Part shown: piece by piece, positions 1 to 10,094 of the stretch
Position numbering within the stretch: position 1 is the stretch's first letter
Layout: every line of letters begins with the position of its first letter
Source: Ipomoea triloba
Lineage: Eukaryota > Streptophyta > Magnoliopsida > Solanales > Convolvulaceae
NCBI RefSeq assembly: GCF_003576645.1
Contig: NC_044918.1
Coordinates: forward strand, 27,923,827-27,987,826
Length of the DNA stretch: 64,000 nt
Direction: 5' to 3'
Position numbers and translations under genes: made by a program
Notes under the pieces: generated by a model
What the model saw: only the letters and a program-made list of their open reading frames with translations
Database searches by the model: none
Told to the model about the DNA's origin: nothing

Positions 1-620
1 CTAGACTTGTACCCCATCCCCTTGGGACCAACAATCTGATGGGAGAAATATATGCTAGCATTTGAAACTAAAAGGTGTTTCTTTTGGTATCAGACTTACA
101 TTGATTGTCTCCATTTGAAGAAGACTGATCGTTCAAGAATGCATCTAGAGGATCCAATGGAAGTTGAAAATGGCATTTGTAAGAATGAGAATGAGCCTTC
201 TCTTGACTTTGCGGATAATGTGACTTAAATGCACTTCCTCTCTAATGATGTATGATACCCCACTTCCTTGCTTATAATGTGTGCTCTTAATATCAAGTAG
301 AGCAGTTAAAGGAATTGTCTAAGCAGCCTGATATATATGAAAGGTTGACCAGATCCCTAGAACCAAATATATGGGAGTTGGATGATGTCAAGAAAGGTCT
401 TCTTTGCCAGGTATTCTACACTCAATAGAATTAATTTATTTTTGTCCAAATATAGTAAATGTCAGATGAATGACTATCAATTTATCGGAATCTACAAAGT
501 TGATGCTAACATTATATATGTGGCTTCATTTAGCTTTTTGGTGGCAATGCATTGAAATTGCCATCTGGTGCAAGCTTTAGAGGAGATATTTATATCCTTC
601 TTGTTGGAACACAGGGGAGG
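1..620 (+). pseudogene. MCM4-like replicative helicase fragment (exon remnants)
   Basis: Three exon-like pieces of the DNA replication licensing factor MCM4 lie on this strand. About 92-228 encodes a piece containing TYIDCLHLKKTDRSRM. About 300-411 encodes [19 protein letters not shown] and ends in CAG before a GT donor. About 534-620 follows an AG and encodes LFGGNALKLPSGASFRGD. This is the stretch leading into the AAA+ Walker A loop. In intact MCM4 the next residues form the GDPGTSKS loop; here the frame reads LLVGTQGR, so the ATP-binding lysine is missing. The rest of the ATPase domain is absent and the sequence runs into the intronic region hit by the LINE. The N-terminal part would lie left of the window. 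Either a captured gene fragment or the remnant of a decayed locus. The MCM4 match is from recognised family sequence; pseudogene status is inferred from the lost motif and the truncation. Confidence 0.65.
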
Positions 621-803
621 TTAAGTTTCTCTCTCTTTACATGTGTTTAGTATAGATGTTCTTGAAATTGGAATTTTGGTCTTAATCAGTGTTTATCTAG
701 ATCTGAGTTATAATTGAGAGAATATGAGAGCTGAATTTTTGGCCCAAATGTTCTTTCTATAGATTTGAGTATTTTTTTTTTGCCTTTCCTTTTGTTATAA
801 TTT

Positions 804-2231
804 GGTTCTTTTTTTTTAATGCGTAAGAGGGGCGAACGCCCCAGTGAATTAAAAGATACGCCTAGCAGCGACTATCTTGGCGTCGCGGTCCAGGATGCCT
901 TTGATTTCATCGGGAGGGAGAGCCAATAATGTGGTTCCCCACCTGCCGTTGTGACCCATGTTGGCCAAGCGATCCGCGCAATTGTTCCCTTCCCTGAAGG
1001 TATGCGTGAGCTTGAAGTCGCGCAGTTGTCTTATCAATGATAAACAATCCATAATGAGGACGTCCGTTTCCGGTCTACTAGGCGCTTCTTTGTCAAGAGC
1101 GTGGACCATCGATAGGGAAACTGTTTCCACCAGCAGCTTCATGAAACCCCGGTTAGTAGCGATCTTCAGCCCTTCCCGTAGGCCCCAAAGCTCTGCCGCA
1201 AAACTATTAGTGGTACCAATCTTCGTATAGAACCCCGTCACCCATGAACCGTTGTGGTCGCGGAAGACACCGCCCGCGCTCGCCATGCCCGTGCAAGAGG
1301 TGCGGGAGCCGTCCGTATTGAGCTTTAGGAAGCCTTGGGGAGGTGGAGACCAACTAACCCAAACTTGTTTTGCCATCATTGGACCCTGGTGTTTGAGTAA
1401 GATTTTCTGTGCCTCCATTGCTTCAAAGGACGCCCATCGTGCGATCTCACCAGTAGTAATGAGGTTTGCGTTGAAGACAAACACGTTCATAGCCTTCCAG
1501 ATGTTCCACATGAGATGGGGAAAGGTGGTGTGCCATCTGTTGGATTCCAGGTTCTTGCTGTCGAAAGAGCAGTTAGCCTCGATCCATATAACTAGAGGGA
1601 TGTTGGAATTGGCATTAAAGTCATGAGGTGCGTTGGTCAGCCTCCAGCAATCCTCTACCACGGTGCAGCATCGGAACAGGTGGTCTAAGGTTTCGTCCCC
1701 GTCACCGCATCTCGGACAGTCACCCTGGTTCGTCAAACCGCGTTTCTTCTTTTCGGCGTTGACAAGGAGCCCGTTGTTGATGATCTTCCATATGAACAGC
1801 TTCACTCTCTCCGTGCACTTGATTCTCCAAATCCAGCCGTACTAACCTTCCTCATCTTGCTGACCTGTAATAAAAGAATAAGCAGATTTGACAAAGAAAG
1901 CACCAGTACCTGAGTGTGGCCACGACAGGGAGTCTGATTGAGTGGCGGTGATGGGTACCGACGAGGCTCGTATGGTATTAACTAAGCTGGCGAGTAGGAG
2001 TTGTTCCAGATCGTCAACCTCACAATTGCCATCAAGAGAGATAAAGTCACAAACTCTATCCTGCAAACTGTTAGTTGGAACCATAATGTTTGCATTATTT
2101 ATTAGAGGGTCATTACCAACCCACCAATCAATCCAGAATTTGATCGAAGTGCCCGTGCCCAGTTTCCATTTGACGCCCTTATCCAGGAGGTTGTGACCTT
2201 TCACGATGCTTCGCCACCCCCAGAGCAGCAC
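804..2231 (-). mobile_element. 5'-truncated LINE (L1-type with RNase H)
   Basis: Only the 3' part of a plant non-LTR retrotransposon is present. On the minus strand it runs from the connector region downstream of the reverse transcriptase, through the RT zinc-binding domain and RNase H, to a short A tail (the T run at about 810-818 on the plus strand). No reverse transcriptase core is present, as expected for 5' truncation during target-primed integration. I could not find a convincing target-site duplication. Confidence 0.75.
849..2231 (-). pseudogene. LINE ORF2 C-terminal part: zf-RVT and RNase H, broken
   Basis: Two frames make up the remnant. 1842-2231 (129 aa) is the connector after the RT domain (SIKFWIDWWVGNDPL). 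849-1826 carries on with a zf-RVT zinc-binding segment (CPRCGDGDETLDHLFRCC, a C-x2-C...H-x4-C pattern) and then a type-I RNase H of about 130 aa. RNase H would degrade the RNA strand after first-strand synthesis. The first Asp (LNTDGS), the Glu (AAELWGL) and the last Asp (NNCADRLANMG) are present. The position that normally holds the Asp after the central beta strand reads LLVETVS, so one metal ligand seems lost. A stop near 1842 separates the halves. It is inactive because the polymerase is missing. Confidence 0.75.
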
Positions 2232-2345
2232 AAGAAATAACTTAAAACAGAGAATATTAGTTTCATGACGAATTAGTGTTCTACATTAAGGCTTAAATAG
2301 CAATTATTGGTTTTTATCATCCAGGTTGAATGCTTTGGACTGGAG

Positions 2346-2495
2346 GATGAATGAGTAGGAAGAGAGTGACTCTGTTTATATATTCAATGAATTACAATGA
2401 GTTTACAAGAGTTATATATATACACAGAATAACACAGAATGAGCCAACTAACAGCATATTGGTCTAACAACCCTCATGACTCTAACTATTCAATA
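2346..2495 (-). repeat. 3' LTR of the copia element
   Basis: A 150-bp repeat identical to 6661-6810 except at three sites. If the TGGAG duplication sets the edges, the LTR ends are TA...TC on the minus strand; the canonical TG...CA pair lies 2-3 bases inside (2348-2492). The adjacent G-rich tract marks it as the 3' copy. Confidence 0.9.
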
Positions 2496-2509
2496 CACCC
2501 CCTCAAGCT
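2496..2509 (-). other. Polypurine tract of the copia element
   Basis: On the minus strand this reads AGCTTGAGGGGGTG and abuts the 3' LTR. It would prime plus-strand DNA synthesis. Confidence 0.75.
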
Positions 2510-3990
2510 GACGTTGGGCAAGGGACAACGCCGAGCTTGACACGTAGATCAGTAAACCGAGCAGTAGACAAGGCTTTGGTGAAGATGTCAGCCAATTGAT
2601 CGGTCGTTGTAACAAAATTGACTTTAAGAGCACCAGTGGAGACTTTGTCCCGAACGAAATGATAGTCCACTTCAACATGTTTTATCCGAGCATGAAACAC
2701 CGGGTTTGCACACAGATACGTTGCCCCTAAGTTGTCGCACCAGAGCACGGGGACGGAAGGCTGTTGTAAGCCCAGCTCACCGAGCAACGATTGAACCCAT
2801 ACTACCTCCGCAGCAACATCGGCTAAAGCTTTATATTCCGCTTCCGTTGATGAACGGGCAACCGTGCGTTGTTTACGTGAAACCCACGAAATTAAATTAG
2901 AACCAAGAAACACGGCGAAACCCGCAGTTGACTTTCTATCAAGGGAGCATCCTGCCCAGTTTGAGTCAGAAAAGGCATGAACCACCAGAGACTGAGAAAT
3001 TGCCAATCGTAACCCATGAGTAAGCGTACCCTTAACATACCGTAGAACCCGTTTTAGTGCCGCCCAATGATCTTCGGTTGGACTGTGCATGAACTGGCGC
3101 AAACGATTCACCGCAAATGATAAATCTGGCCGTGTGACCAGTAAGTACATTAAGGACCCAACTAGTTGACGATAGGGCGTGGGGTCATCTAGCAGGGCGG
3201 AACCAGTTGCAGCTTTAGAGGTAGCATTGGACATTGGTGTGGCCAGAGGTTTACACGATTCCATACCCGCTTTACGAAGTAGTTCCATCATATAGCGATG
3301 TTGAGATAACACAACACCATCAGCACTGTAGATAGCCTCGATGCCCAAAAAGAACCGCGGTCTACCAAGATCTCGAATTTTGAACGTTGTGGAGAGCTTA
3401 TAGAGCAAACCATCAATCAAGGCAGTATCATTTCCCAGTATGAGAATATTGTCCACGTAAACTAAAATATAAGCCCGGGACTGCCCTGAATCATATATAA
3501 AGAGAGATACATAAGTTTTAGAGGGCTGGAAGCCAACCCCAACTAGGAAGGTATGTAATCGTTTGAACCAGGCCCGAGGAGCCTGCTTCAGCCCATAAAG
3601 TGAACGCTGCAGTTTGCACACATGATCTGGATAATTTTGATTGATATAACCAGGTGGTTGCCGCATGTAGATATCCTCTGTAATATGGCCATTCAAGAAT
3701 GCGTTATGAACATCCAACTGACGCATTGTCCATTGATTCGATACCGCAAAAGAGAAGAGAAGTCGAACCGTGGTTGGTTTGACCACCGGGCTAAATGTTT
3801 CGAAGTAGTCCTCACCCGGGACTTGGTTGAACCCCTTGGCTACGAGGCGAGCTTTGTATCGTTCGATGGCGCCATCAGCTTTACACTTGACTCGAAAAAC
3901 CCACTTGAAGCCGATTATGTTCATATCACGTCGGGTTGGTACCAATTGCCATGTCTGATTATGTAACAGAGCGTTGAATTCTTCATCCAT
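2503..3990 (-). pseudogene. Copia reverse transcriptase and RNase H
   Basis: An open frame of 495 aa begins in the RVT_2 domain (FKWVFRVKCKADGAIERYKA) and continues through the palm (QLDVHNAFLNGHI, LYGLKQAPRAWF) to RNase H. RNase H motifs such as [20 protein letters not shown] and the C-terminal IKHVEVDYHFVRD are present. The catalytic box, normally YVDD, reads YVDN, changing the second catalytic aspartate, so the enzyme should be dead even though this stretch is open. The frame is separated from the integrase part by a TGA just upstream of 3990. The last residues overlap the polypurine tract. Confidence 0.9.
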
Positions 3991-4112
3991 CGCTGTTCAC
4001 CATTGTGAGAGTTTCACCGCTTGTGAGTAACATGTCGGTTCATCATCATCAATCGAGGCTACCAGTGCCGTGGGAGTTTGGCGCTGCGTTCTAGTAGAAG
4101 TCCGGAGATTCA

Positions 4113-5186
4113 TTACATGGGTCCGAATAGTGGGGCATTTCTGATGAGTACCACGATTTGTGTGTGACGAGGTTGTCGGTTGAAAAGATGAAGACCCCGT
4201 AGTAACAGACGAAGAGGTAGGCAGGGCTGGGTCCTGCACACTAGTGGGCTGCATGAGTCTACCGGAGCACACGCCCAAGGAAACGGGAAAGTAGAGTTAC
4301 CCCCAGGTGAGCTGTATGCGTGCGTACCTGTGGAGTTATAGAAAGGAAACACGTCCTCGTTAAAACGAACATGCCTGGCTATGTAAATGCGGCCTGATTT
4401 GTGGTCCAAGCACCTGTAACCACTAAAAAAGTCGTGATATCCCAGAAAGACACAGGACACAGAACGGAAGTCCATTTTGTGCCTATTGTAAGGACAGAGA
4501 CACGGAAAACAGTCACACCCGAAAACACGAAGCATGGTGTAATTGGGTGGCCTATTAAATAGACAAGTGTAGGGACTAGTGTTTTGGATTACTGATGAGG
4601 GCATCCGATTTAATAAATATACTGCGGATTCAAAAGCATAAGACCAGTATATTTGTGGAACATGACTTTGGGCTAGTAAGGTTAGGCCGGTTTCAACGAC
4701 ATGACGGTGCCGACGTTCCACACGGCCATTTTGTTCATGGGTGTGTGGACAGGACTGTCTGTGCAGAATCCCTAGGGTAGTGAATGTGTCATGAAGTTTG
4801 CAGTATTCACCACCGAGATCTGATTGAATAGTTTTAATGCGACAGGAAAAACAATTTTCAATAGAAACACGAAATTTTTGAAAGATGGAATATATGTCAG
4901 TTTTGAGTTTCATTGGGTAGTACCAAATGTAACGTGAATAGTCGTCGACAAATAGTATAAAATACCGAAAACTATCAACTGACGGGACCGGGGAAGGCCC
5001 CCAAATGTCCGTGTAAACTAACTCTAACACGGATTGACTAGAACGTTCTACACGCGACAGTGGGAAGCGCGCAAACTTACCCAGCTGGCACGCAGTACAT
5101 AATTTATTGAAAGCACGGAAAGACCCATTAACGGGACATCTAGAAATGACCTGACGTAGAACTCGAAGGTGCGGGTGATCGAGGCG
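4113..5186 (-). pseudogene. Copia integrase with GAG-pre-integrase region
   Basis: The zinc-binding pre-integrase segment (HNRLDHPHLRVL...CTACQLGKFARF) is followed by the DDE core: VYTDIWGPSPV (first Asp), IQSDLGGEY (second Asp) and NGRVERRHRHVVE (Glu). All three catalytic residues are present. Downstream come the copia C-terminal motifs RVFGCDCF and CVFLGYHDFFSGYRCLD. A stop near 5190 splits it from the protease part and further stops occur before 3990. The role in an intact element would be cutting and joining cDNA into host DNA in the nucleus. Confidence 0.88.
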
Positions 5187-5192
5187 ATTATG

Positions 5193-6635
5193 CTAGGTTT
5201 GCGGGGATGCTCTAGCAGACATAAAAGCTACGGGAGAGGACGTTGTGAGTGAGTACATCCCTCCTGTACTGGGACCGCTAAGCAGGACCTGATGGGTGGT
5301 ACGGTCCTTCACAAGAAAATGAGTAGGGTGAAACTCAAAATAGACGTTGTTGTCATTAGTAAATTTGTGCACAGATAATAACGAAGCACGTAACTTAGGC
5401 ACATGAAGTATGTTATTTAGAGATAGTGACCGCAACTTAGAAGCCAAAGAGATTGAACCTGTGTTTGAGATTTGCAAACCTGAGCCATCACCCACACGCA
5501 GATTTTCGGTGCCGGTATATGGTTCAACATTATCTAAGCCATCCACATGTGGTGTTGCATGTGCGTTTGCACCCGTGTCTGGAAACCAGACATTAGAAAA
5601 AGGTGCATTATGAATATCATCCTGAGGTTGCTGGAAAGCCACATTCGCATACGGAGCAGTAGGCAAGCGTTGCGTCGATTGCGCAGGGAGTGAACGTTGT
5701 CCAGAAACGTCGATGAAGCGCCGGTAGCAAGTGAGGACGGTGTGGCCTTGCATGTCGCACAGTTGGCATCGCACTCCTCCACGCCCGCGTTGCCCTCTTC
5801 CCCTCTGTCCTCGGTGAGACCGTCCGCGACCACGGCTTCCGTCCTGGTGTTGGCGTGGTGACGGTGGCGGCTGCTGGGCGAGTAAAGCCGAGGGTGAAGG
5901 CTGCGGTGGCGGACCCAGATCTTCTGGAAACAGATATTGATGCGTGGAGAGGAGGTCAGCGACCTCCGGGATGCTGAGGGGAGCGCTCTTCGTCGTTAAT
6001 GACGCAACAAGGCCGCGGTATTCCGGCCTTAACCCCCGGAATACATGCAAATTCTATTCATCAAGGCTAATTGGTCTACCAGCCTGAGCGAGCTGTTCGA
6101 CAATCACTTGGGCTCGTCCAAGGTACTCCGCCGGCGTGGAATGTCCTTGATGAAGATTTTGGAGCTGCGACAGCATGCTCAACGAGCGCGACCTAGAAGC
6201 GGATCCGAGAGCTATTTCAACCGCAACCCACACAGATCTCGACGTCGTATGACCGATAGCAAGATATAAGACCTCCTCAGCGAGTGACGAAATGAGCATA
6301 CTGAGTATACTTTGATCTTGCTGGATCCACTAAGCCCGGAGAGGATTAGCGACCGGAGTAGCAGAGTTGGCTGAGGTCACAAATTCCGGCGGGCATGCAC
6401 TGGAATCGTCAACAAAACCATAAAGGTTTTGGCCACGTAAGAAAGGCACAAGTTGCGCTCTCCGAAATAAGTAATTTGTGGCAGTCAGCTTTATGGACAC
6501 ATAATGGTGTGCCTGGTGAAGAATGTTTGGGGTATGCAGGTCAGGTACTGAGATGGCAGTAACAGTCCGGTTGGAGGAGTCTATGGTTGCGGCATTAGGT
6601 GCAGGTGGCGGGGCTTGGGTAGTTTGGTCGGCCAT
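5193..6635 (-). pseudogene. Copia gag and protease
   Basis: Gag starts at the ATG at 6635 (MADQTTQAPPPAPNAAT) and contains the copia gag segment (VSIKLTATNYLFRRAQLVPFL and AEYLGRAQVIVEQLAQAG). It is broken by stops near 6329 and 6053. The third segment has an RG-rich stretch followed by a zinc knuckle, CQLCDMQGHTVLTC (C-x2-C-x4-H-x4-C). The aspartic protease follows, with the catalytic motif FPDTGANAHATPH. The nucleocapsid and protease parts share one frame (5193-6050). Confidence 0.88.
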
Positions 6636-6648
6636 AGGATCGTTATAG

Positions 6649-6660
6649 GCTTTGATACCA
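6649..6660 (-). other. Primer-binding site of the copia element
   Basis: The minus strand reads TGGTATCAAAGC, one base off the complement of the plant initiator tRNA-Met 3' end (TGGTATCAGAGC). It abuts the 5' LTR at 6661. Confidence 0.88.
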
Positions 6661-6810
6661 GATGAATGAGTAGGAAGAGAGTGACTCTGTTTATATGTTC
6701 AATGAATTACAATGAGTTTACAAGAGTTATATATCTACACAGAATAACACAGAATGAGCCAACTAACAGCATATTGGTCTAACAACCCTCATGACTCTAA
6801 CTACTCAATA
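6661..6810 (-). repeat. 5' LTR of the copia element
   Basis: The 150-bp partner of 2346-2495. The primer-binding site sits on its inner side, which makes it the 5' LTR for minus-strand transcription. The TGGAG target duplication follows at 6811-6815. Confidence 0.9.
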
Positions 6811-6815
6811 TGGAG

Positions 6816-7559
6816 AGACTCCTGAACTTAAAGCACTTGAGTAGAACATGATTAATAGCAGTTTCAGGCATCCATAAAGCAATTGATTGATAGCAGTTTC
6901 ATCTTGATGAAAGATACAGTCGCCCCATATGGTATTCCTTCTCTCTCTTCCTCACTCTCACAAAAGCATGTAGACACTACCAGAACATGCATTCATGGTC
7001 TAACACAAAAACACTAAACACAAATTCCAGAACCCTCAGCCTTTAAATTCATGCCTCTGTTATATTAGTTATCAACATTGCATTCTTGCCATGGACATTT
7101 GCCAATAAAAATCAGATTATGCTCACCTATGTTTGTCATTCATATTGTGTTTTCTCTATGAAAATCTATGCTCTATTACTATGTAATAACTAACATAATA
7201 AATCATTAATTAAGCCTAAATGACATAATGCAAACACAAATACCCATAGTGTAACTGTTAAACAAACTGTTACACTGAATTACCAACAATGGCATTTAGA
7301 CATAGTCAACAGAACAAAATGAAATTACAACAGAACCATCAACAGTGACGAAATAATCTATTTCTTGTCGTGTATAAGCTAACAATTATGCAAAAGTTTA
7401 AAGCCTAATAGAATAAACCATCTGTTGAGCATTTATTCCACTCAAACAAAGAAAAAGAGAAATGTAGTCTAATGGTGTAGTAAGGAAACTAATTCTTGGG
7501 CTCGATCTTAGGCTTCTTCATACATTTTGAAGATGATGAATAATCTACATTTGTTCTCT
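6816..7559. other. Intergenic, no gene seen
   Basis: AT-rich sequence without a recognisable coding region or terminal repeat. It would contain the 3' UTR of the minus-strand RPA-like gene. Confidence 0.5.
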
Positions 7560-9185
7560 TTAAAGACTGCTCCTCGGGAGTGCTCTCATCAACCCGACTT
7601 TTGGGAGTGACGAAGATGTAGCATCCAGTGGTGGTATAACCACTGTTCCTTCATCACTTTTATTCAATAGTTTGGGTTGATGTGTATGCGCAATAGGTTC
7701 GTCTTTTTTCACTCCAAGCGCGGTAAAAACAACGTTCCCACTATACTTAAATTGGTCATTCCGTGTGACAATCCTAAACATCATTGTCTTCCCAATCAAG
7801 TCAATTTCATTGGGCATGCAACCAACCTAGGACAAGCAAAACAGATAAAAAAATATTATACATTGCATAATAATAATACATTCAAAACCGAATAGTTGAT
7901 TGTTAAGATATATGGATTCACGTACTTTAGAATACTTTTCTTTCAACTCGCTAGCTGTAACTCCTAACAGTGTCAAGCAAACATTGTCCCAAAGTACAAG
8001 AGGGTCATCCTGGTCGTCATCCAGGACAACAATCACCACCTTGTACTTAATTATTCCGTCTAGCGAGTATTTATCGCATGCCTTACAATACATTTTTTCT
8101 GTACAGTCTTGGAGCTTCTTGCCACACACCTTATTCTTACAAGCATTGAAATACCATTCGCCTTCTATGCCTAGGATTTCTCCAAGTACCTAAAATTCAC
8201 CAACCTAAAAATTAATTACACAATACGTGAGGAATATAATGAGTGGCTTTTCAAATGATTTAAATAAACCTGTGATTTCTACCTTCTTGTTGTCATAAAT
8301 ATCCTTTAAAGAAGTGAGTGTGATATTTTCACTCGATAAAGCTTCCATTGTTCCAGATCCAGAAATTCTTAACCTAGAGCTTATACTCCGTATTGGAGTC
8401 AAGAACCTAGGCAAACTGATTTGAACGGATTACCCATAATCAACAAATGTGTTTGAAATAAAATATAATACACAACTGTAGTATAACGATAAATGGATCT
8501 GCCAAATCAGCATTGTAGTAAGGCAAGACAAAATCAACGTGCTCGTCCCATAGGGTAATCGTGAGTCGACTCTCCCTGAGTGAAAAACAATAATGAACGT
8601 GATGACCCCTAAAATTATACTTAAACAAATAAAAAAGTAATCTAAACAAATACATACCGGGTATCTTCAATGACAAGATCAATCAACCTTTGGGGTTTTG
8701 AATGAACTTGGATAACTTTTTCCTCAGTAATGGAAACTACATGGCCAATCAAATCTTCACAAACCAAACAAAGGATTTAAAATTGTTAGTCATGAATGTA
8801 ACATTAGAAACTTAGTAAAACAAAACAAAATGAGAACACATCAAGTATAGAACAAAATTTAAAGAAGAATTTACCAATTAGCTGATTGCTATCCACTCCT
8901 CCGGGAGCCTTTAATGATCCAAAATCTTTGAATTTGAACATGTGTTTGGGAAAATCATATCCATCTTGATCCTTAACACTAATCAAAGTGTCATGGTTCG
9001 CTTTCATAATGTATTTATGCTCACATGACTTAAACTTCATGTGACACGTTTGCACAATGAAATTGTGAATATCATAGACTTCTCCTTCCTTCAAGAGTTT
9101 GTTGAATTTAACGACAAACTCTTTGGGGATTTGTAAATGGATGCAAATTCCTTGAGGAAGATCATGAAATTTAAAAACCAAGCAA
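7560..9185 (-). CDS. RPA70-like single-stranded DNA-binding protein (multi-exon)
   Basis: Exons read along the minus strand with plant GT-AG signals, approximately 9185-8877, 8730-8660, 8590-8460, 8415-8270, 8189-7926 and 7826-7560. They encode OB-fold parts resembling replication protein A large subunit: IHLQIPKEFVVKFNKLL, then IGHVVSITEEKVIQVHSKPQ, then RLTITLWDEHVDF. Near the C-terminus lies the RPA zinc ribbon, with cysteines in ACKNKVCGKKLQD and MYCKACDKYSLDG. No stop interrupts the exons I could follow. RPA coats ssDNA in replication and repair. Many plant Helitrons carry such RPA-like genes, and this one lies just outside a Helitron 5' end, so transposon origin is likely. The N-terminal exon is unresolved (a possible piece at about 9465-9510), and the donor of the exon ending near 8270 is ambiguous. 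Confidence 0.75.
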
Positions 9186-9563
9186 AAAGCTCAAAAAACT
9201 TTCAATAAACAAATAAATAAATAGGCAGCATACTAACAAAAAAATGCATAACAATAAATACACATCATGATTAAGGAATACGAATAGGATTGTTTAGGCT
9301 GAAATATAAACTGTCATTCTGTCATCTACTTTGAAATAAATACAGAATACCCTAAAATTGAAATAAATACATAATACCTAATAAATGCAGTTGTCATTAC
9401 TCTACTTCTTAATTCCTTATAACTGTATTACAAAATCAAGCTGTTTGGAAACATTACCTGGGAGTCATGGAGTAGGCACTCTAGTGTCTGTTGGTTCACT
9501 GCAGAACGTTGATATTCCCTGGACAAATAATAACGAATCAACCGAAGTCTTATACAATCTATA
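9186..9563. other. Upstream region of the RPA-like gene
   Basis: AT-rich. A stretch at about 9465-9510 looks coding on the minus strand and is followed by a GTAATG donor, so it may hold the missing first exon. Otherwise nothing recognised. Confidence 0.3.
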
Positions 9564-10048
9564 TCTATACTATTAATAAAAACAATATCCTCAACTTTAA
9601 CTTCCCGACCAAAACACTCCTATACTATTAAGGTCTGCGCAAAATAGTAAAATATAGTAATACAATTCCTATTCGTAATACAGTTGTACATTAAAATATG
9701 GTAATACAATTCCTAATAAAATATATTCTTCCCTACGTTCTTATTCGTAATACAATTGTACATTAAAATATGATAATACAATTCGTAATAAAATATATTC
9801 TTACCTACGCTCCTATTCGTAATACAATTCATATAAAAAAATCCTCAATTTTAACCTTCCGCTCAAAACACTCAAACTATAATTGTACAAAATAACACAA
9901 ACAAAATCCCCACAATGGTTGATGTTAGCATAACTCAACCCGCAAGGCCAGCCAATTTTCTAGTTCATTTTTGGATTTGATTTCCACCCCCCCTGCGTGC
10001 GAAAGAGAGCCTCTATGCTATACAATTTAATAAGCCTTAGAAAGACTC

Positions 10049-10094
10049 TTGTATAAGTAGTGACGCAAACCCACTTCCCAAACCAATGTGGGAC
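10049..10094 (-). promoter_or_regulatory. snRNA-type promoter look-alike (USE and TATA)
   Basis: On the minus strand GTCCCACATTG (10094-10084) is close to the plant snRNA upstream sequence element RTCCCACATCG. A TATA-like CTTATA follows about 26 nt downstream. Known plant spacing is about 23-24 for Pol III and about 33-34 for Pol II snRNA genes, so this is intermediate. I recognise no U-RNA, 7SL or snoRNA downstream. Confidence 0.3.

Larger units (their letters stand above)
2346..6810 (-). mobile_element. Ty1/copia retrotransposon, complete but decayed
   Basis: A 4.47-kb element is bounded by two 150-bp direct repeats and by the 5-bp duplication TGGAG (2341-2345 and 6811-6815). On the minus strand the order is LTR, primer-binding site for initiator tRNA-Met, gag, protease, integrase, reverse transcriptase, RNase H, polypurine tract, LTR. 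The domain order integrase before RT is diagnostic of copia. The two LTRs differ at three positions by eye, so the insertion is fairly young, yet the polyprotein frame is interrupted by several stops. Confidence 0.93.
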
